From the NCBI RefSeq assembly GCF_900103695.1, contig NZ_FNHF01000001.1, positions 744,001 through 808,000 on the forward strand: a stretch of DNA of 64,000 bases. The letters are read 5' to 3'. The notes under the pieces are model-generated. The model ran no database searches, was not told the DNA's origin, and saw nothing but the letters and a program-made list of their open reading frames with translations. This DNA comes from Sediminibacillus halophilus. GTDB taxonomy: Bacteria; Bacillota; Bacilli; Bacillales; Amphibacillaceae. Shown one piece after another: positions 12,819 to 21,806 of the stretch. The translations under genes and the position numbers were made by a program. Numbering within the stretch: position 1 is the stretch's first letter; the number at the start of each line of letters is the position of its first letter.

Positions 12819-13112
12819 CAAAAATTCTTCCCTTCTCCACAATGGAAAGTTAACCAGTTAATATATAGGGTAACATAAAAATTAAAATTATCAGAAAAGC
12901 AGTACAATTACCTTGTCCATCCTGATAAAAAGAAAACGCACCCGATTGGAGAAGCTTCAAGCGTGACAGAGTGTTAATTGCTCGTTATAGTTCATTGCTG
13001 ATCATGTTACTGCGCATTCCCTCTGCCTTTTCCTGCATTCGAAGCATGCTTAAGGCCGGCCTCCGATTGGCGCTTTCAGTTAAATGTCATTATCCTTGAA
13101 CCTATACTATCA
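12819..13112. other. Intergenic spacer without a gene
   Basis: Divergent upstream region of maa and downstream region of the M20 peptidase gene. No open frame with a ribosome binding site was found. At 13151-13163 there is GAGGGACAGTCCCC, a short palindrome related to the repeat family seen at 47.1-47.4 kb. Confidence 0.5.
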
Positions 13113-13149
13113 TAAAAAAACACCCTACCAAGTCGCAGCGGCAGAGTGC
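13113..13149 (-). terminator. Terminator of the M20 peptidase gene
   Basis: On the minus strand CACTCTGCC pairs with GGTAGGGTG (two G-U pairs), followed by seven T. It is about 25 nt past the stop codon at 13175. Confidence 0.75.
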
Positions 13150-13174
13150 TGAGGGACAGTCCCCAACTGTTATT

Positions 13175-14326
13175 TTATTTATTTACAGGTGTCAAAAGTT
13201 GGATGGTCCTTGCCAGCAGGGCAGTCCGCTTGGCAAAGGTTGTGAGGTCGACATATTCTTCGGTAAGGCTATGGGAATACTCTCCCAGTGGTCCCATGCC
13301 GTCAACGGTAGGGATTCCTTCATCTGCTGTGTACGCTGCATCCGAAGCGCCTCCTGTTCCGACATCCTTTATGGACATCCCCAACTCTTTTCCGGCATCC
13401 CGAATGACATCCAGCAGTTTTTCAGTCTCTTCTGTTTTTTCCATCGGCGGCTGTGCCATCCCACCTTCCAGATGAGTTGTGGTTCCTTCTACTGTATCCT
13501 CGTCGGCAATATCGGAGATTTCTTTTGTCACCTCTTTCGCCTGTTGCTTATCCTTCACACGCACATCGACCTTGGCATCAGCATCAGGTGGTATAGTATT
13601 ACTCGAAGTACCGCCATTAAAGAGACCAACGTTGACCGAAAGACCAGATTCATAGTCATTCAGATTCTGTAGTTTTATGACTTTATGTGCGAGTTCATTT
13701 ATCGCACTCCTGCCAAGTTCCGGTTCTACTCCCGCATGTGCACCTTTTCCCTCGACCTCAATGTCGAACCGGCCAACTCCTTTTCGCTCGGACACAACCG
13801 CATCACCAGGTCGCCCAGATTCAACCACTAACGAATAGTGCTTATCTGCCGCCGCTTTTTTTATCAACGGTTTGGAGGTTGGGGAACCAATTTCTTCATC
13901 GCTGTTAAAAATGACATGGACGTTTTTATAAGCTTCCGATTCGTTCTCCTTTAATGCTTTGAGTGCATATAATACAGCGACATGGCTGGACTTTTCGTCA
14001 CTGACCCCCGGCCCATATGCAAAATCATCGATAATCTCAAAAGGACGTTCTTTTGCTGTTCCTTTTGGAAAAACAGTATCCATATGCGCGACAATTAAAA
14101 TTTTAGGTTCGCTACTGCGTTCCGCTTTAACTTCAAGATTATTCCCCTGTTTTTTTTCCCGGTGAGTATGAACATACATTCCTAACTCCTCAAACTTATT
14201 TTTCAGCAATGTCCCTACTTTGTCTACTCCTTCTTTATCATGCGTATTACTATCCGTATTGACCAATTCCTCAAGCAACGCCTTCATTTCCGGCAATTGA
14301 CTTTCCAAATGTGTTTCGAGATTCAT
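13175..14326 (-). CDS. M20 family metallopeptidase (glutamate carboxypeptidase-like)
   Basis: A 383-residue cytosolic zinc peptidase of the M20A/CPG2 type. Metal and catalytic motifs are visible: HMDTVFPKGTAKERPF (His and Asp), YGPGVSDEKSS with the bridging Asp, NSDEEIGSP with the catalytic Glu pair, and a late HSLTEEYVDL metal His. The middle segment KGVGRFDIEVEGKGAHAGV begins the lid/dimerisation domain. It lacks a signal peptide, so it probably releases C-terminal residues or acyl groups from peptides inside the cell. Start: AAGGAGGTATTAGGAT before the ATG. It is monocistronic; the exact substrate is unknown. Confidence 0.85.
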   Translation of the reverse strand: MNLETHLESQLPEMKALLEELVNTDSNTHDKEGVDKVGTLLKNKFEELGMYVHTHREKKQGNNLEVKAERSSEPKILIVAHMDTVFPKGTAKERPFEIIDDFAYGPGVSDEKSSHVAVLYALKALKENESEAYKNVHVIFNSDEEIGSPTSKPLIKKAAADKHYSLVVESGRPGDAVVSERKGVGRFDIEVEGKGAHAGVEPELGRSAINELAHKVIKLQNLNDYESGLSVNVGLFNGGTSSNTIPPDADAKVDVRVKDKQQAKEVTKEISDIADEDTVEGTTTHLEGGMAQPPMEKTEETEKLLDVIRDAGKELGMSIKDVGTGGASDAAYTADEGIPTVDGMGPLGEYSHSLTEEYVDLTTFAKRTALLARTIQLLTPVNK

Positions 14327-14638
14327 ATCCTAATACCTCCTTATCATCTTTTATTCTACCTATTCCCATTAAGAAACTGATGACACGTAAAATCTATTTC
14401 AAGAGGAAGGGCTCCTAATCTCTCAACCTGCAAGAGAATTTTTAACATAGAAGACAATAGAAAGAATTGTGGAGTTTTTAGGGCGGGGAGATAGAGGGGC
14501 ATTGGCATATATCCTAACAACCGTTTGTCCTGCACACACTGAGAGCATAAAAATACACCATGCTTGATGGTGTGTTGGGATGTGTTGCAACGAGCAATAG
14601 AAGGAAGGGACGGGAATGTGCTCCAGAGTCGTGCGAAA
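14327..14638. other. Intergenic spacer without a recognised feature
   Basis: About 310 bp between the M20 peptidase gene and the HD-domain gene, both on the minus strand. Frames here lack ribosome binding sites and family resemblance, and no convincing hairpin followed by T residues was seen. Confidence 0.5.
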
Positions 14639-15166
14639 TTAAACATTCATCCCTGCAGTCAAGCTATGATCTATTTTTTCATCGATTAGTTCAATCAGCT
14701 GTAATTCCTTTTGCTTGTCCATGTGACGATAATGATGGGAATCCCCCGGCTGCTTATCTTTCTCATCAGCCAAATGAATCACTCGTTGTAAATCATTTAA
14801 CTGCACATTCCCCTCCGGCAGGGCAGATTCGGTATGAAATAGAATCGCATGGGCAATCTCTTTTGCAGCTTGCTTGTCTTCCCCTAGACGAACCAATAAT
14901 TTATGAGCCCTTTCCGCTCCTTTAATAGGATGAATGTCATAAGCCCGGTATAATTGATAATCCCATTCTCCATTTCGAAACCATTGATAATGGCCGATAT
15001 CATGGAGAAAACCTGCCTTAGCTGCCCAATCCGGATTCACCTTGTAGGACAAAGCCAACTCATAAGCGTGAAATGCTACAGAAATTGCATGCGCCATTCC
15101 AGAGCGCCTGACATATTTTTGGGTAATTGAATGCTGGTAAATATCTTTCATTGTGACAGACCTCAT
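14639..15166 (-). CDS. HD-domain metal-dependent phosphohydrolase
   Basis: A 175-residue protein of the small HD superfamily. The metal-binding set is visible: His in GMAHAISVAFHAYEL, the HD pair in AGFLHDIGHYQWF, the HP of YDIHPIKGAERA, and HAILFHTES. Such proteins hydrolyse phosphomonoesters or nucleotides; the substrate is not predictable. The start at 15166 has AGAGGAGG upstream, whereas the open frame further back overlaps the promoter region. No operon partner is apparent. Confidence 0.8.
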   Translation of the reverse strand: MRSVTMKDIYQHSITQKYVRRSGMAHAISVAFHAYELALSYKVNPDWAAKAGFLHDIGHYQWFRNGEWDYQLYRAYDIHPIKGAERAHKLLVRLGEDKQAAKEIAHAILFHTESALPEGNVQLNDLQRVIHLADEKDKQPGDSHHYRHMDKQKELQLIELIDEKIDHSLTAGMNV

Positions 15167-15336
15167 GATGATGCCTCCTCTGCGGGTGATTTTGGTTAAA
15201 TTATCGAATATCGTATCATTAATTTTGTATCGAATCAATCTGTTGGTGATTTTATCTAACAGGAAAACGTTAGAAGTTCCTTCTAGATTGGAATTGCCTA
15301 TCGTATACCCTATTCGGCAATTTCTGAATCTATTAG

Positions 15337-15378
15337 AAAACGAGCACTGCCTAAATGAGGTTCAGCACTCGTTTTCTT
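15337..15378. terminator. Terminator downstream of the aldo/keto reductase
   Basis: AAAACGAGCACTG pairs with CAGCACTCGTTTTC across a 14-nt loop. Read on the minus strand it ends CTCGTTTTCTAATAG, so it ends the aldo/keto reductase message. Confidence 0.8.
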
Positions 15379-15388
15379 GTTTCCCTTA

Positions 15389-16321
15389 TCAACTAAAAAT
15401 ACGGTCAATTTCATTTATTTCTTCTTCAGTCAATTTTACATCCAATGTCTTCAAGTTATTTAGTACCTGCTCAGATCGCTTAGCGCCAGGAATGATCGCA
15501 TCAATGGATGGACGGGTTAAATACCAGGCTAGAACAACATGAGCAACCTCTGCCCCTTTGGCTTCGGCAATGCTGCGTACTTTGTCCACTTTCACAAGGT
15601 TTTTCTTGAAATTTTCCCCTTGGAAATGCGGCATTTCTTTACGCAAATCATTAAATGTTGTTTCCTCTGTGTACTTGCCAGCCAAAAGTCCGGAAGCAAG
15701 CGGAAAATACGGTATAAAGGAAATATTGTTTTCTGCCGTATAAGGTAATAATTCTTTCTCTGCATCCCGCTGAAGCAGATTATATTCACCTTGATAAACA
15801 TCGACGTAGCCGTTTTTATTTGCTTCTTTCAATTGGTCGATCGAAAAGTTCGAGACACCGATGGCTTTGATCTTGCCTTGATCTTTTAGTTCTTTCAGTG
15901 CTCCAACAGCTTCGTCTTTTGGAGTTTTTTCATCCGGAAAATGGATATAAAATAAATCAATATAGTCTGTTTGCAGCCTTTTCAAGCTTTCTTCTACCGA
16001 TTTTTTCAAAAATTCCGGAGAGTTATCCATGACGGTTTCATCGCCGACAAATTTGTGTGCCCCTTTTGTAGCAAGGACGACCTCATTCCGTCTGCCTGTC
16101 TCCTGGAGCACTTCCCCGATCAGTTCTTCGGAGCGCTCCGGTCCATAGATAAACGCGGTATCTAAGAAATTGACTCCGTTGGTTATCGCTGTACGTACCA
16201 AGCTTTTTCCCGCTTCTTCGTCGAGATTTGGATAAAGATTATGCCCACCGACTGCGTTTGTACCCAGACCAATCGGATTGACCTTCAAACCAGATTTTCC
16301 TAATTGGGTTTGTGCTGTCAT
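15389..16321 (-). CDS. Aldo/keto reductase
   Basis: A 310-residue NADPH-dependent oxidoreductase with the (beta/alpha)8 AKR fold, close in layout to Bacillus IolS/YhdN-type enzymes. Motifs: GLGTNAVGG near the N-terminus, [16 protein letters not shown] with catalytic Asp and Tyr, [11 protein letters not shown] with catalytic Lys, [11 protein letters not shown] with the His, and IGVSNFS and [10 protein letters not shown] for cofactor binding. AAAAGGAG precedes the ATG. It probably reduces reactive aldehydes; nothing in the neighbourhood narrows the substrate. Confidence 0.9.
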   Translation of the reverse strand: MTAQTQLGKSGLKVNPIGLGTNAVGGHNLYPNLDEEAGKSLVRTAITNGVNFLDTAFIYGPERSEELIGEVLQETGRRNEVVLATKGAHKFVGDETVMDNSPEFLKKSVEESLKRLQTDYIDLFYIHFPDEKTPKDEAVGALKELKDQGKIKAIGVSNFSIDQLKEANKNGYVDVYQGEYNLLQRDAEKELLPYTAENNISFIPYFPLASGLLAGKYTEETTFNDLRKEMPHFQGENFKKNLVKVDKVRSIAEAKGAEVAHVVLAWYLTRPSIDAIIPGAKRSEQVLNNLKTLDVKLTEEEINEIDRIFS

Positions 16322-16525
16322 ATGATATCAACTCCTTTTCTGTTTAGATAATATCATTACATATATTGGATGGAAATTGAAACAGAATGCTTCAGCTCTT
16401 TTTTAAAAGCCGAACAAATCTCTCGCATTAATGTACCTATTTCACTACATGATGTACTATTGTCCTAACCTTCACATTCCATGTAATGAGGCAAAATTCC
16501 TGTTTTGACTTTTTCAGCGCTTGAA

Positions 16526-16576
16526 TGATTGCGCTTACAAATATGTTTAGTATAATACCAATTGAAACGTTTCAAT
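16526..16576 (+). promoter_or_regulatory. Promoter with LacI-type operator and a cre-like box
   Basis: TATAAT (16551-16556) follows TTGCGC (16529-16534) at 16 bp. Directly downstream, 16561-16576 is the perfect palindrome ATTGAAACGTTTCAAT, a LacI-family operator at the start of transcription. TGATTGCGCTTACA (16526-16539) matches the cre consensus at 12 of 14 and covers the -35 box. The LacI regulator at 20.8 kb is the obvious candidate for the palindrome. Confidence 0.7.
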
Positions 16577-16599
16577 AACTAATAAGAAAGGGTGCTAGA

Positions 16600-17952
16600 A
16601 TGAAGAAAAAGTTTGCGTTGGTATTAACATTTTTATTGCTAGTCAATGCTGCCATTACAACACCTGTTTTTGCGGCTACTCCTCCAAAAGGAAAGGAAAT
16701 GGCCTTATCGAAGCAATTAAAGGCTATATCAAAACAAACATACCGTTACTTTGAAGAATTTACGGATAAACAGACAGGTCTTACCGCTGATGCTGTACGC
16801 TGGAGTGACGGAAAAAGGAACATCCAGGCACACACATCTCCTACCAACATAGGCATGTACATGATGAGTGTAGTCTCTGCTGAAGAATTAGGACACATCG
16901 ACCACCAACAAGCTCTAAATAACCTCCAAAAAACCATCCAAACTTTAAAAAACATGGAGACGTGGAACGGTCTTTACTATAACTGGTATTATACGGAAGA
17001 TGCCACTCTAATGACAGATTGGGGACAGTTCATTTCCACCGTGGACAACGGCTGGCTATCAGCTGGATTAATAGTGGCGGGACAAGCATATCCGGAACTT
17101 TATGAAGAAACCAATACCATTGTTGAAAACATGGATTATTCTACTCTCTATGATCCGGAAGTTGGACAAATGAGAGGAGGTTATGATGTCGACGCCGGAA
17201 GTTTAACCGCCCATCATTATGGAGCATTTTATACGGAACCACGAGTAGCAAGCTATATTTCTATCGGAAAGGGAGATGTACCGAAAGAACACTGGTGGAA
17301 AATGTATCGTACGATGCCCGAGAGCTGGGATTGGCAAGCTCAAATTCCTCAAGGCCATATGGAAACATATGATGGAGTCGAGGTATTCGAAGGCCACTAT
17401 CGTTATAATGACGAGAAATATGTGCCTAGCTGGGGAGGAAGTATGTTTGAGGCTTTAATGCCTTCGCTTGTGATGAAAGAAAAAGAACTTGGTACACAAG
17501 CTTTAGGGTTGAATAATCAACGACACGTAGATCTTCAAATTAACTATGCTGCAGAACAAGGGTATCCAGCCTGGGGAATGTCACCGGCTGCCACTCCCGA
17601 AGGTTATTCCGAGTTTGCCGCGACGCCTCTCGGTATGGACGGTTACAAGTCGGATGGAACGATCACTCCGCATGCAACTTTCCTAGCGTTAGAATATGCC
17701 CCAATGGAGGCATTCCAAAATATTCAAACGTTAAAAAGTTTTGATGCTTATGGAAAGTATGGCTTCCTTGATTCCGTCAATGTCGAAACAGGTGAAGTTA
17801 CAAAAGCATACCTTGCTCTTGATCAAGGTATGACGATGGCCGCCATAGCGAATTATTTGAAGGACGGTATTCTCAGAGATTATTTTCATCAGGACGACAT
17901 TGGGAAAAACCCTGAGGATTTACTGATAAAAGAAAAATTCTCCATCGATTAA
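16600..17952 (+). CDS. Secreted glycoamylase-like (PF10091-type) glycoside hydrolase
   Basis: A 450-residue exported protein with a Sec signal peptide (residues 1-25, ending VFA) and an (alpha/alpha)6-barrel. Motifs resemble the glycoamylase-like family that includes GH144 beta-1,2-glucanases and the NdvB C-terminal region: DKQTGLTADAVRW, TSPTNIGMYMMSVVSA, FISTVDNGWLSAGLIVAG, SWGGSMFEALMPSLVM and the late PHATFLALEYAP. Family activities differ, so the substrate is left open; a plant or bacterial beta-glucan is possible. It has a GAAAGGGTG RBS and a repressible promoter, and ends in its own terminator ahead of the alpha-galactosidase gene. Confidence 0.8.
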   Translation: MKKKFALVLTFLLLVNAAITTPVFAATPPKGKEMALSKQLKAISKQTYRYFEEFTDKQTGLTADAVRWSDGKRNIQAHTSPTNIGMYMMSVVSAEELGHIDHQQALNNLQKTIQTLKNMETWNGLYYNWYYTEDATLMTDWGQFISTVDNGWLSAGLIVAGQAYPELYEETNTIVENMDYSTLYDPEVGQMRGGYDVDAGSLTAHHYGAFYTEPRVASYISIGKGDVPKEHWWKMYRTMPESWDWQAQIPQGHMETYDGVEVFEGHYRYNDEKYVPSWGGSMFEALMPSLVMKEKELGTQALGLNNQRHVDLQINYAAEQGYPAWGMSPAATPEGYSEFAATPLGMDGYKSDGTITPHATFLALEYAPMEAFQNIQTLKSFDAYGKYGFLDSVNVETGEVTKAYLALDQGMTMAAIANYLKDGILRDYFHQDDIGKNPEDLLIKEKFSID

Positions 17953-17955
17953 TTC

Positions 17956-18010
17956 GAGAGTGCCAGGGCCTCTTTATTGACGGAGGTACTTGGCACTCTT
18001 CCTTAAATTT
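17956..18010 (+). terminator. Terminator after the glycoamylase-like gene
   Basis: GAGTGCCA pairs with TGGCACTC, with an inner CCTC/GAGG stem, followed by TTCCTTAAATTTTC. Confidence 0.75.
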
Positions 18011-18130
18011 TCTTCACTACTTACAATTACTCCATACTCCCCCACTAGTCTTCGTTTAATCCTCTTAAAAGAAAGTAAAGGCATTTTTTATTCAAACCTT
18101 CCTCAATTTAACAACTTATGATTAAATGCT

Positions 18131-18144
18131 TGTAAAGGGTTTCA
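18131..18144 (+). promoter_or_regulatory. Operator of LacI/CcpA type before the alpha-galactosidase
   Basis: TGTAAAGGGTTTCA shares 11 of 14 positions with the palindrome at 20696-20709 and matches the cre consensus at 13 of 14. It lies just downstream of a TATGAT -10-like box (18117-18122), so a bound repressor would block initiation. It could serve CcpA, the local LacI protein, or both. Confidence 0.55.
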
Positions 18145-18194
18145 TAAGGAATAGGATTGCGAATTCTCAATCCTTTGGAGAGGAGTTTTTCAGA

Positions 18195-20399
18195 ATGGCG
18201 ATAAAAGTAAACCAGGAGTCCCGGGAATTTCACTTGACCAATGGGAAGATAAGCTATATTTTTCGTGTCATGGAGAAAGTTGGCCAACTGGAACATTTGT
18301 ACTATGGAAAAGGCGTGAAACACCGAAAAAGTTTTGAACATTTAATTGAACGTGAAGCAAGGCCCGCTTCGACAAATATGTTAGAAGGCGATTACACCTC
18401 CTCCCTGGAGCATATCAAACAGGAATATCCGAGCTATGGAACGACAGATTATCGCTACCCTGCTCATAAAATTATTGATCAGCACGGCAGCCATATTACC
18501 AACTTCCAATATGAAAGCTATCACATCACCAAAGGGAAACCGGCACTTGAAAACCTCCCTGCAACCTATACAGAGCAAGAGGGAGAAGCGGAAACGTTAC
18601 AAGTTGTCCTTTTCGATAAAGTACTGCAGTGCAGATTGATTTTAAGTTATAGCATTTACACAGATCGCAACGTAATTACGCGGAATGCCCGCTTCGTCAA
18701 CCTAGGTAATGAAGCTTGCTTTCTGGACAGTGCGATGAGCGCAAATGTCGATTTACCTGATGATCAATACGAAATGGTACATTTAAATGGTGCCTGGGCA
18801 CGTGAAACCCACCTTGAGGCGCAACCCCTATTCAAAGGGGTTCAGTCTATTTCAAGCTCTCGAGGTGCAAGCAGCCATATACACAACCCCTTTCTTGCTT
18901 TAAAGTGCAAGCAAACAAGCGAATCTAGTGGTGAAATATTCGGCTTCAGTCTTGTTTATAGCGGAAACTTCGTTGGCCAAATTGAAGTGGACACATTTGG
19001 GGTGACCAGAGTGATGATGGGAATCAATCCATTTCAATTCAAATGGAAGTTAGCTCCAGGTGAAAGCTTTCAAACACCAGAATGTGTCATGGTTTATTCA
19101 GACAAAGGGCTGAATGGTATGAGCAACATCTATCATGCGTTGTATCGAGAGAGACTTGCCAGAGGTCGTTGGCGGGACAAAGACCGTCCTGTCTTAATCA
19201 ACAACTGGGAAGCAACCTACTTTGACTTCAATGAAGAAAAAGTGTTGGCAATTGCCAACACTGCCAAGGAACTAGGGATGGAATTGTTTGTTCTTGATGA
19301 CGGATGGTTCGGTGAAAGGCATGACGATACCTCTTCACTAGGTGACTGGTTTGAAAATAAGCAGAAACTTCCTGAAGGTATTGACGGGCTTGCCAGGAAA
19401 ATAGACGCATTGGGGTTGAAGTTTGGTTTATGGTTTGAGCCGGAAATAGTTAGCAAAGGCACCAAACTGTTTTCAGAACATCCGGAATGGGTGCTCTCGA
19501 CTCCTGATCGCCGGGCTTCTCATGGCCGTAATCAGTACGTGATGGATTTTTCACGTCCGGAAGTTGTCGATTACATTTACAATTTAATGGACAGCGTTTT
19601 AGAAAAGACAAAGATTTCCTATATAAAATGGGACATGAATCGATATATAACAGAGGCCTATTCCTCTGCTTTCGATGCTGACCGACAGGGAGAAGTAATG
19701 CACCGTTACATTCTCGGTGTTTATCACCTTTATGAAAGATTGATCAATAAATATCCGGATATTCTTTTTGAATCGTGCGCTGGCGGCGGGGCAAGATTTG
19801 ATCCAGGTATGCTGTATTACACACCACAAGCTTGGACCAGCGATAATACCGATGCTATCGAGCGATTAAAAATACAATATGGCGCCTCGCTCGTATATCC
19901 TTTAAGTGCGTTGGGAAGTCATGTATCTGCCATTCCTAACCATCAGGTCGGCAGGACGACTCCATTGCATACCCGTGCACACACTGCCTACTTCGGTACT
20001 TTTGGATTTGAATTGGATGTGACAAACCTAACTTCAATTGAAAAAGAAGAAGTAAAGGAACAGGTCCGTTTTTTTAAGGAGAAACGATCGTTAATTCGTA
20101 CTGGCCGATTTTACCGGCTGCTTAGTCCGTTCGACGGAAATGAAACAGCCTGGATGGTCGTTTCCAAGGATCAGTCAGAGGCTATTGTGGGATATTATCA
20201 AGTGTTAGCAAAACCAAATGATAAGTACAATAGGGTTAAACTGCAAGGACTTGATCCCGAAAAACGATATATGATCAACAGTGATTCTGTCGATCATTTT
20301 GGGGATGAATTGATGAATATCGGTATATTGCTAAATCGACATATAAGTGAACAGCCTCATGACTTCAGTTCTCAAGTGTTTGTTTTGAAGGAAGTTTAA
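18195..20399 (+). CDS. GH36 alpha-galactosidase
   Basis: A 734-residue cytosolic enzyme that removes terminal alpha-galactose from raffinose-family sugars and galactomannan fragments. Length and sequence fit the Bacillus/Geobacillus AgaA/AgaN group. The nucleophile is Asp480 in IKWDMNRY and the acid/base is Asp550 in WTSDNTDAIERL, within two positions of the known AgaA residues. Other motifs are LDDGWFGERHDD and SCAGGGARFDPGML. The ATG at 18195 has GGAGAGGAG upstream; an earlier in-frame ATG at 18126 lacks an RBS and lies within the operator. There is no signal peptide, so the substrate must be imported by a system outside the window. Confidence 0.95.
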   Translation: MAIKVNQESREFHLTNGKISYIFRVMEKVGQLEHLYYGKGVKHRKSFEHLIEREARPASTNMLEGDYTSSLEHIKQEYPSYGTTDYRYPAHKIIDQHGSHITNFQYESYHITKGKPALENLPATYTEQEGEAETLQVVLFDKVLQCRLILSYSIYTDRNVITRNARFVNLGNEACFLDSAMSANVDLPDDQYEMVHLNGAWARETHLEAQPLFKGVQSISSSRGASSHIHNPFLALKCKQTSESSGEIFGFSLVYSGNFVGQIEVDTFGVTRVMMGINPFQFKWKLAPGESFQTPECVMVYSDKGLNGMSNIYHALYRERLARGRWRDKDRPVLINNWEATYFDFNEEKVLAIANTAKELGMELFVLDDGWFGERHDDTSSLGDWFENKQKLPEGIDGLARKIDALGLKFGLWFEPEIVSKGTKLFSEHPEWVLSTPDRRASHGRNQYVMDFSRPEVVDYIYNLMDSVLEKTKISYIKWDMNRYITEAYSSAFDADRQGEVMHRYILGVYHLYERLINKYPDILFESCAGGGARFDPGMLYYTPQAWTSDNTDAIERLKIQYGASLVYPLSALGSHVSAIPNHQVGRTTPLHTRAHTAYFGTFGFELDVTNLTSIEKEEVKEQVRFFKEKRSLIRTGRFYRLLSPFDGNETAWMVVSKDQSEAIVGYYQVLAKPNDKYNRVKLQGLDPEKRYMINSDSVDHFGDELMNIGILLNRHISEQPHDFSSQVFVLKEV

Positions 20400-20416
20400 A
20401 TTTAACCATTAATGTT

Positions 20417-20450
20417 AAAGTGCTGCTGAGTATTTTTCAGCAGCACTTTT
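20417..20450 (+). terminator. Terminator after the alpha-galactosidase
   Basis: AAAGTGCTGCTGA pairs with TTCAGCAGCACTTTT, a strong stem with a terminal T run. Confidence 0.9.
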
Positions 20451-20695
20451 GATCAAACTCAACTTAACAACCGTTCCTTTCAGTGCAATTATTCTTTCAA
20501 TTTTTTACTACTCCCTTTCTCCTCATTAGTATCCGGCCAGTCAAAAAACGATTGAAAATCCATGAGAAAAGCTGTTTTGTCTTTCACCACCAGTTTTGCT
20601 ATGATAATCTCACACATACATAAACAAACCAAAACCAAAAACCCGCTTATCATCCTGCCTTCACCCTTTCTTAAGTTTAAACAAAAGGTAATGTA

Positions 20696-20709
20696 TGAAA
20701 CGCGTTTCA
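20696..20709 (+). promoter_or_regulatory. Palindromic LacI-family operator
   Basis: TGAAACGCGTTTCA is a perfect 14-bp palindrome 40 bp before the LacI-family gene, consistent with autoregulation. The half-site TGAAAC recurs at 16563 and, less exactly, at 18131. The region 20451-20695 holds no gene. Confidence 0.7.
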
Positions 20710-20749
20710 GGTCAAGAAGAAATTTCTTAGGGAAAGGAAGTCGCCTAAC

Positions 20750-21712
20750 ATGGCTAACATTCGGGAAATTGCCGGTCTTGCCGGTGTTTCGGTTTCGACC
20801 GTTTCACGCGTACTGAACAACCATCCCTATGTTCGGGATGAAAAAAGGCAAGCCGTGCATCAAGCGATGGAAAGACTCGATTATCATCGGAATCTTCCTG
20901 CTATCCATTTATCGAAAGGGACAACAAACTTGCTGGGTGTTGTCCTCCCTTCCATTGAGATTCCCTATTTCGGTAACATTGTAGAAGGGATAGCGGAGGA
21001 GGGTTTAAAACATGATTTACAACTTGTCCTGATTCAAACAAACTACAATGTTGAAAAGGAACTGGAGGCTTTAGAGCTGCTTCGGGGTAGTTTAATCGAC
21101 GGGTTGATTTTCACTTCTCGTGCTGCTTCTCTCAAAATCATTAAAGAATACAATCCACATGGCCCGATCATTCTCTGCGAAGACTCCGACCAAACGGATC
21201 TTCCATCTGTCAGCATTCCTCACGAGAAGGCATTCATGGATGGTTTGGATTACTTGTTGACAAAAGGACATACCAAAATAGCCTGCACTTTGGGAAGAAA
21301 ACAAGGAACAAATAGCCATAAACGTATTAAGGCCTATCAAACGATAATGGATAAGATTAATCAACCAGTAAGGGAACAATGGATATTTGATAAATGTTTG
21401 ACTATCGAGGATGGTATCCATTTAACGGAAAATTGGTGCCGGATGACCGAGAGACCAACCGCCTTCCTCGTAACCAATGATCAGGTGGCTGCCGGTATGG
21501 TTCTTACGGCAAAAGAAAAGGGAATACATATGCCCGAAGAGCTTGCCATCCTGAGCTTTGATAATCAACAGATCGCCAAAGCTATGCATATTTCAACGAT
21601 CGATATACCGATCAAACAAATGGGGAAAAAAGCAGTCCAATTTATCCAAAATACAGAGAAAAGGAGCAAGGTTTCCCTTCCCTTTCAATTGATTGAGCGT
21701 GCAACTGTGTAA
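20750..21712 (+). CDS. LacI-family transcriptional regulator
   Basis: A 320-residue repressor. The helix-turn-helix is at residues 2-25 (IREIAGLAGVSVSTVSRVL), followed by the hinge helix and a periplasmic-binding-protein-like sensor domain from about residue 58 (LLGVVLPSIEIPYFGNIVEGI) to the end. The sequence AFLVTNDQVAAGM and LSFDNQQIAKAM are typical of its second lobe. It lies downstream of two glycoside hydrolase genes whose promoters carry related palindromes, so it probably senses a galactoside or the product of the glycoamylase-like enzyme. The ATG follows GGAAAGGAAG. Confidence 0.88.
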   Translation: MANIREIAGLAGVSVSTVSRVLNNHPYVRDEKRQAVHQAMERLDYHRNLPAIHLSKGTTNLLGVVLPSIEIPYFGNIVEGIAEEGLKHDLQLVLIQTNYNVEKELEALELLRGSLIDGLIFTSRAASLKIIKEYNPHGPIILCEDSDQTDLPSVSIPHEKAFMDGLDYLLTKGHTKIACTLGRKQGTNSHKRIKAYQTIMDKINQPVREQWIFDKCLTIEDGIHLTENWCRMTERPTAFLVTNDQVAAGMVLTAKEKGIHMPEELAILSFDNQQIAKAMHISTIDIPIKQMGKKAVQFIQNTEKRSKVSLPFQLIERATV

Positions 21713-21806
21713 AATATTTTTTCTTACAGCGTTCTTCCGGGTTTTTCTATCTGCATTTCAGGGAATATTTTCTTGTTACAAACTTTGAATGGAAAGGATG
21801 AAAATC

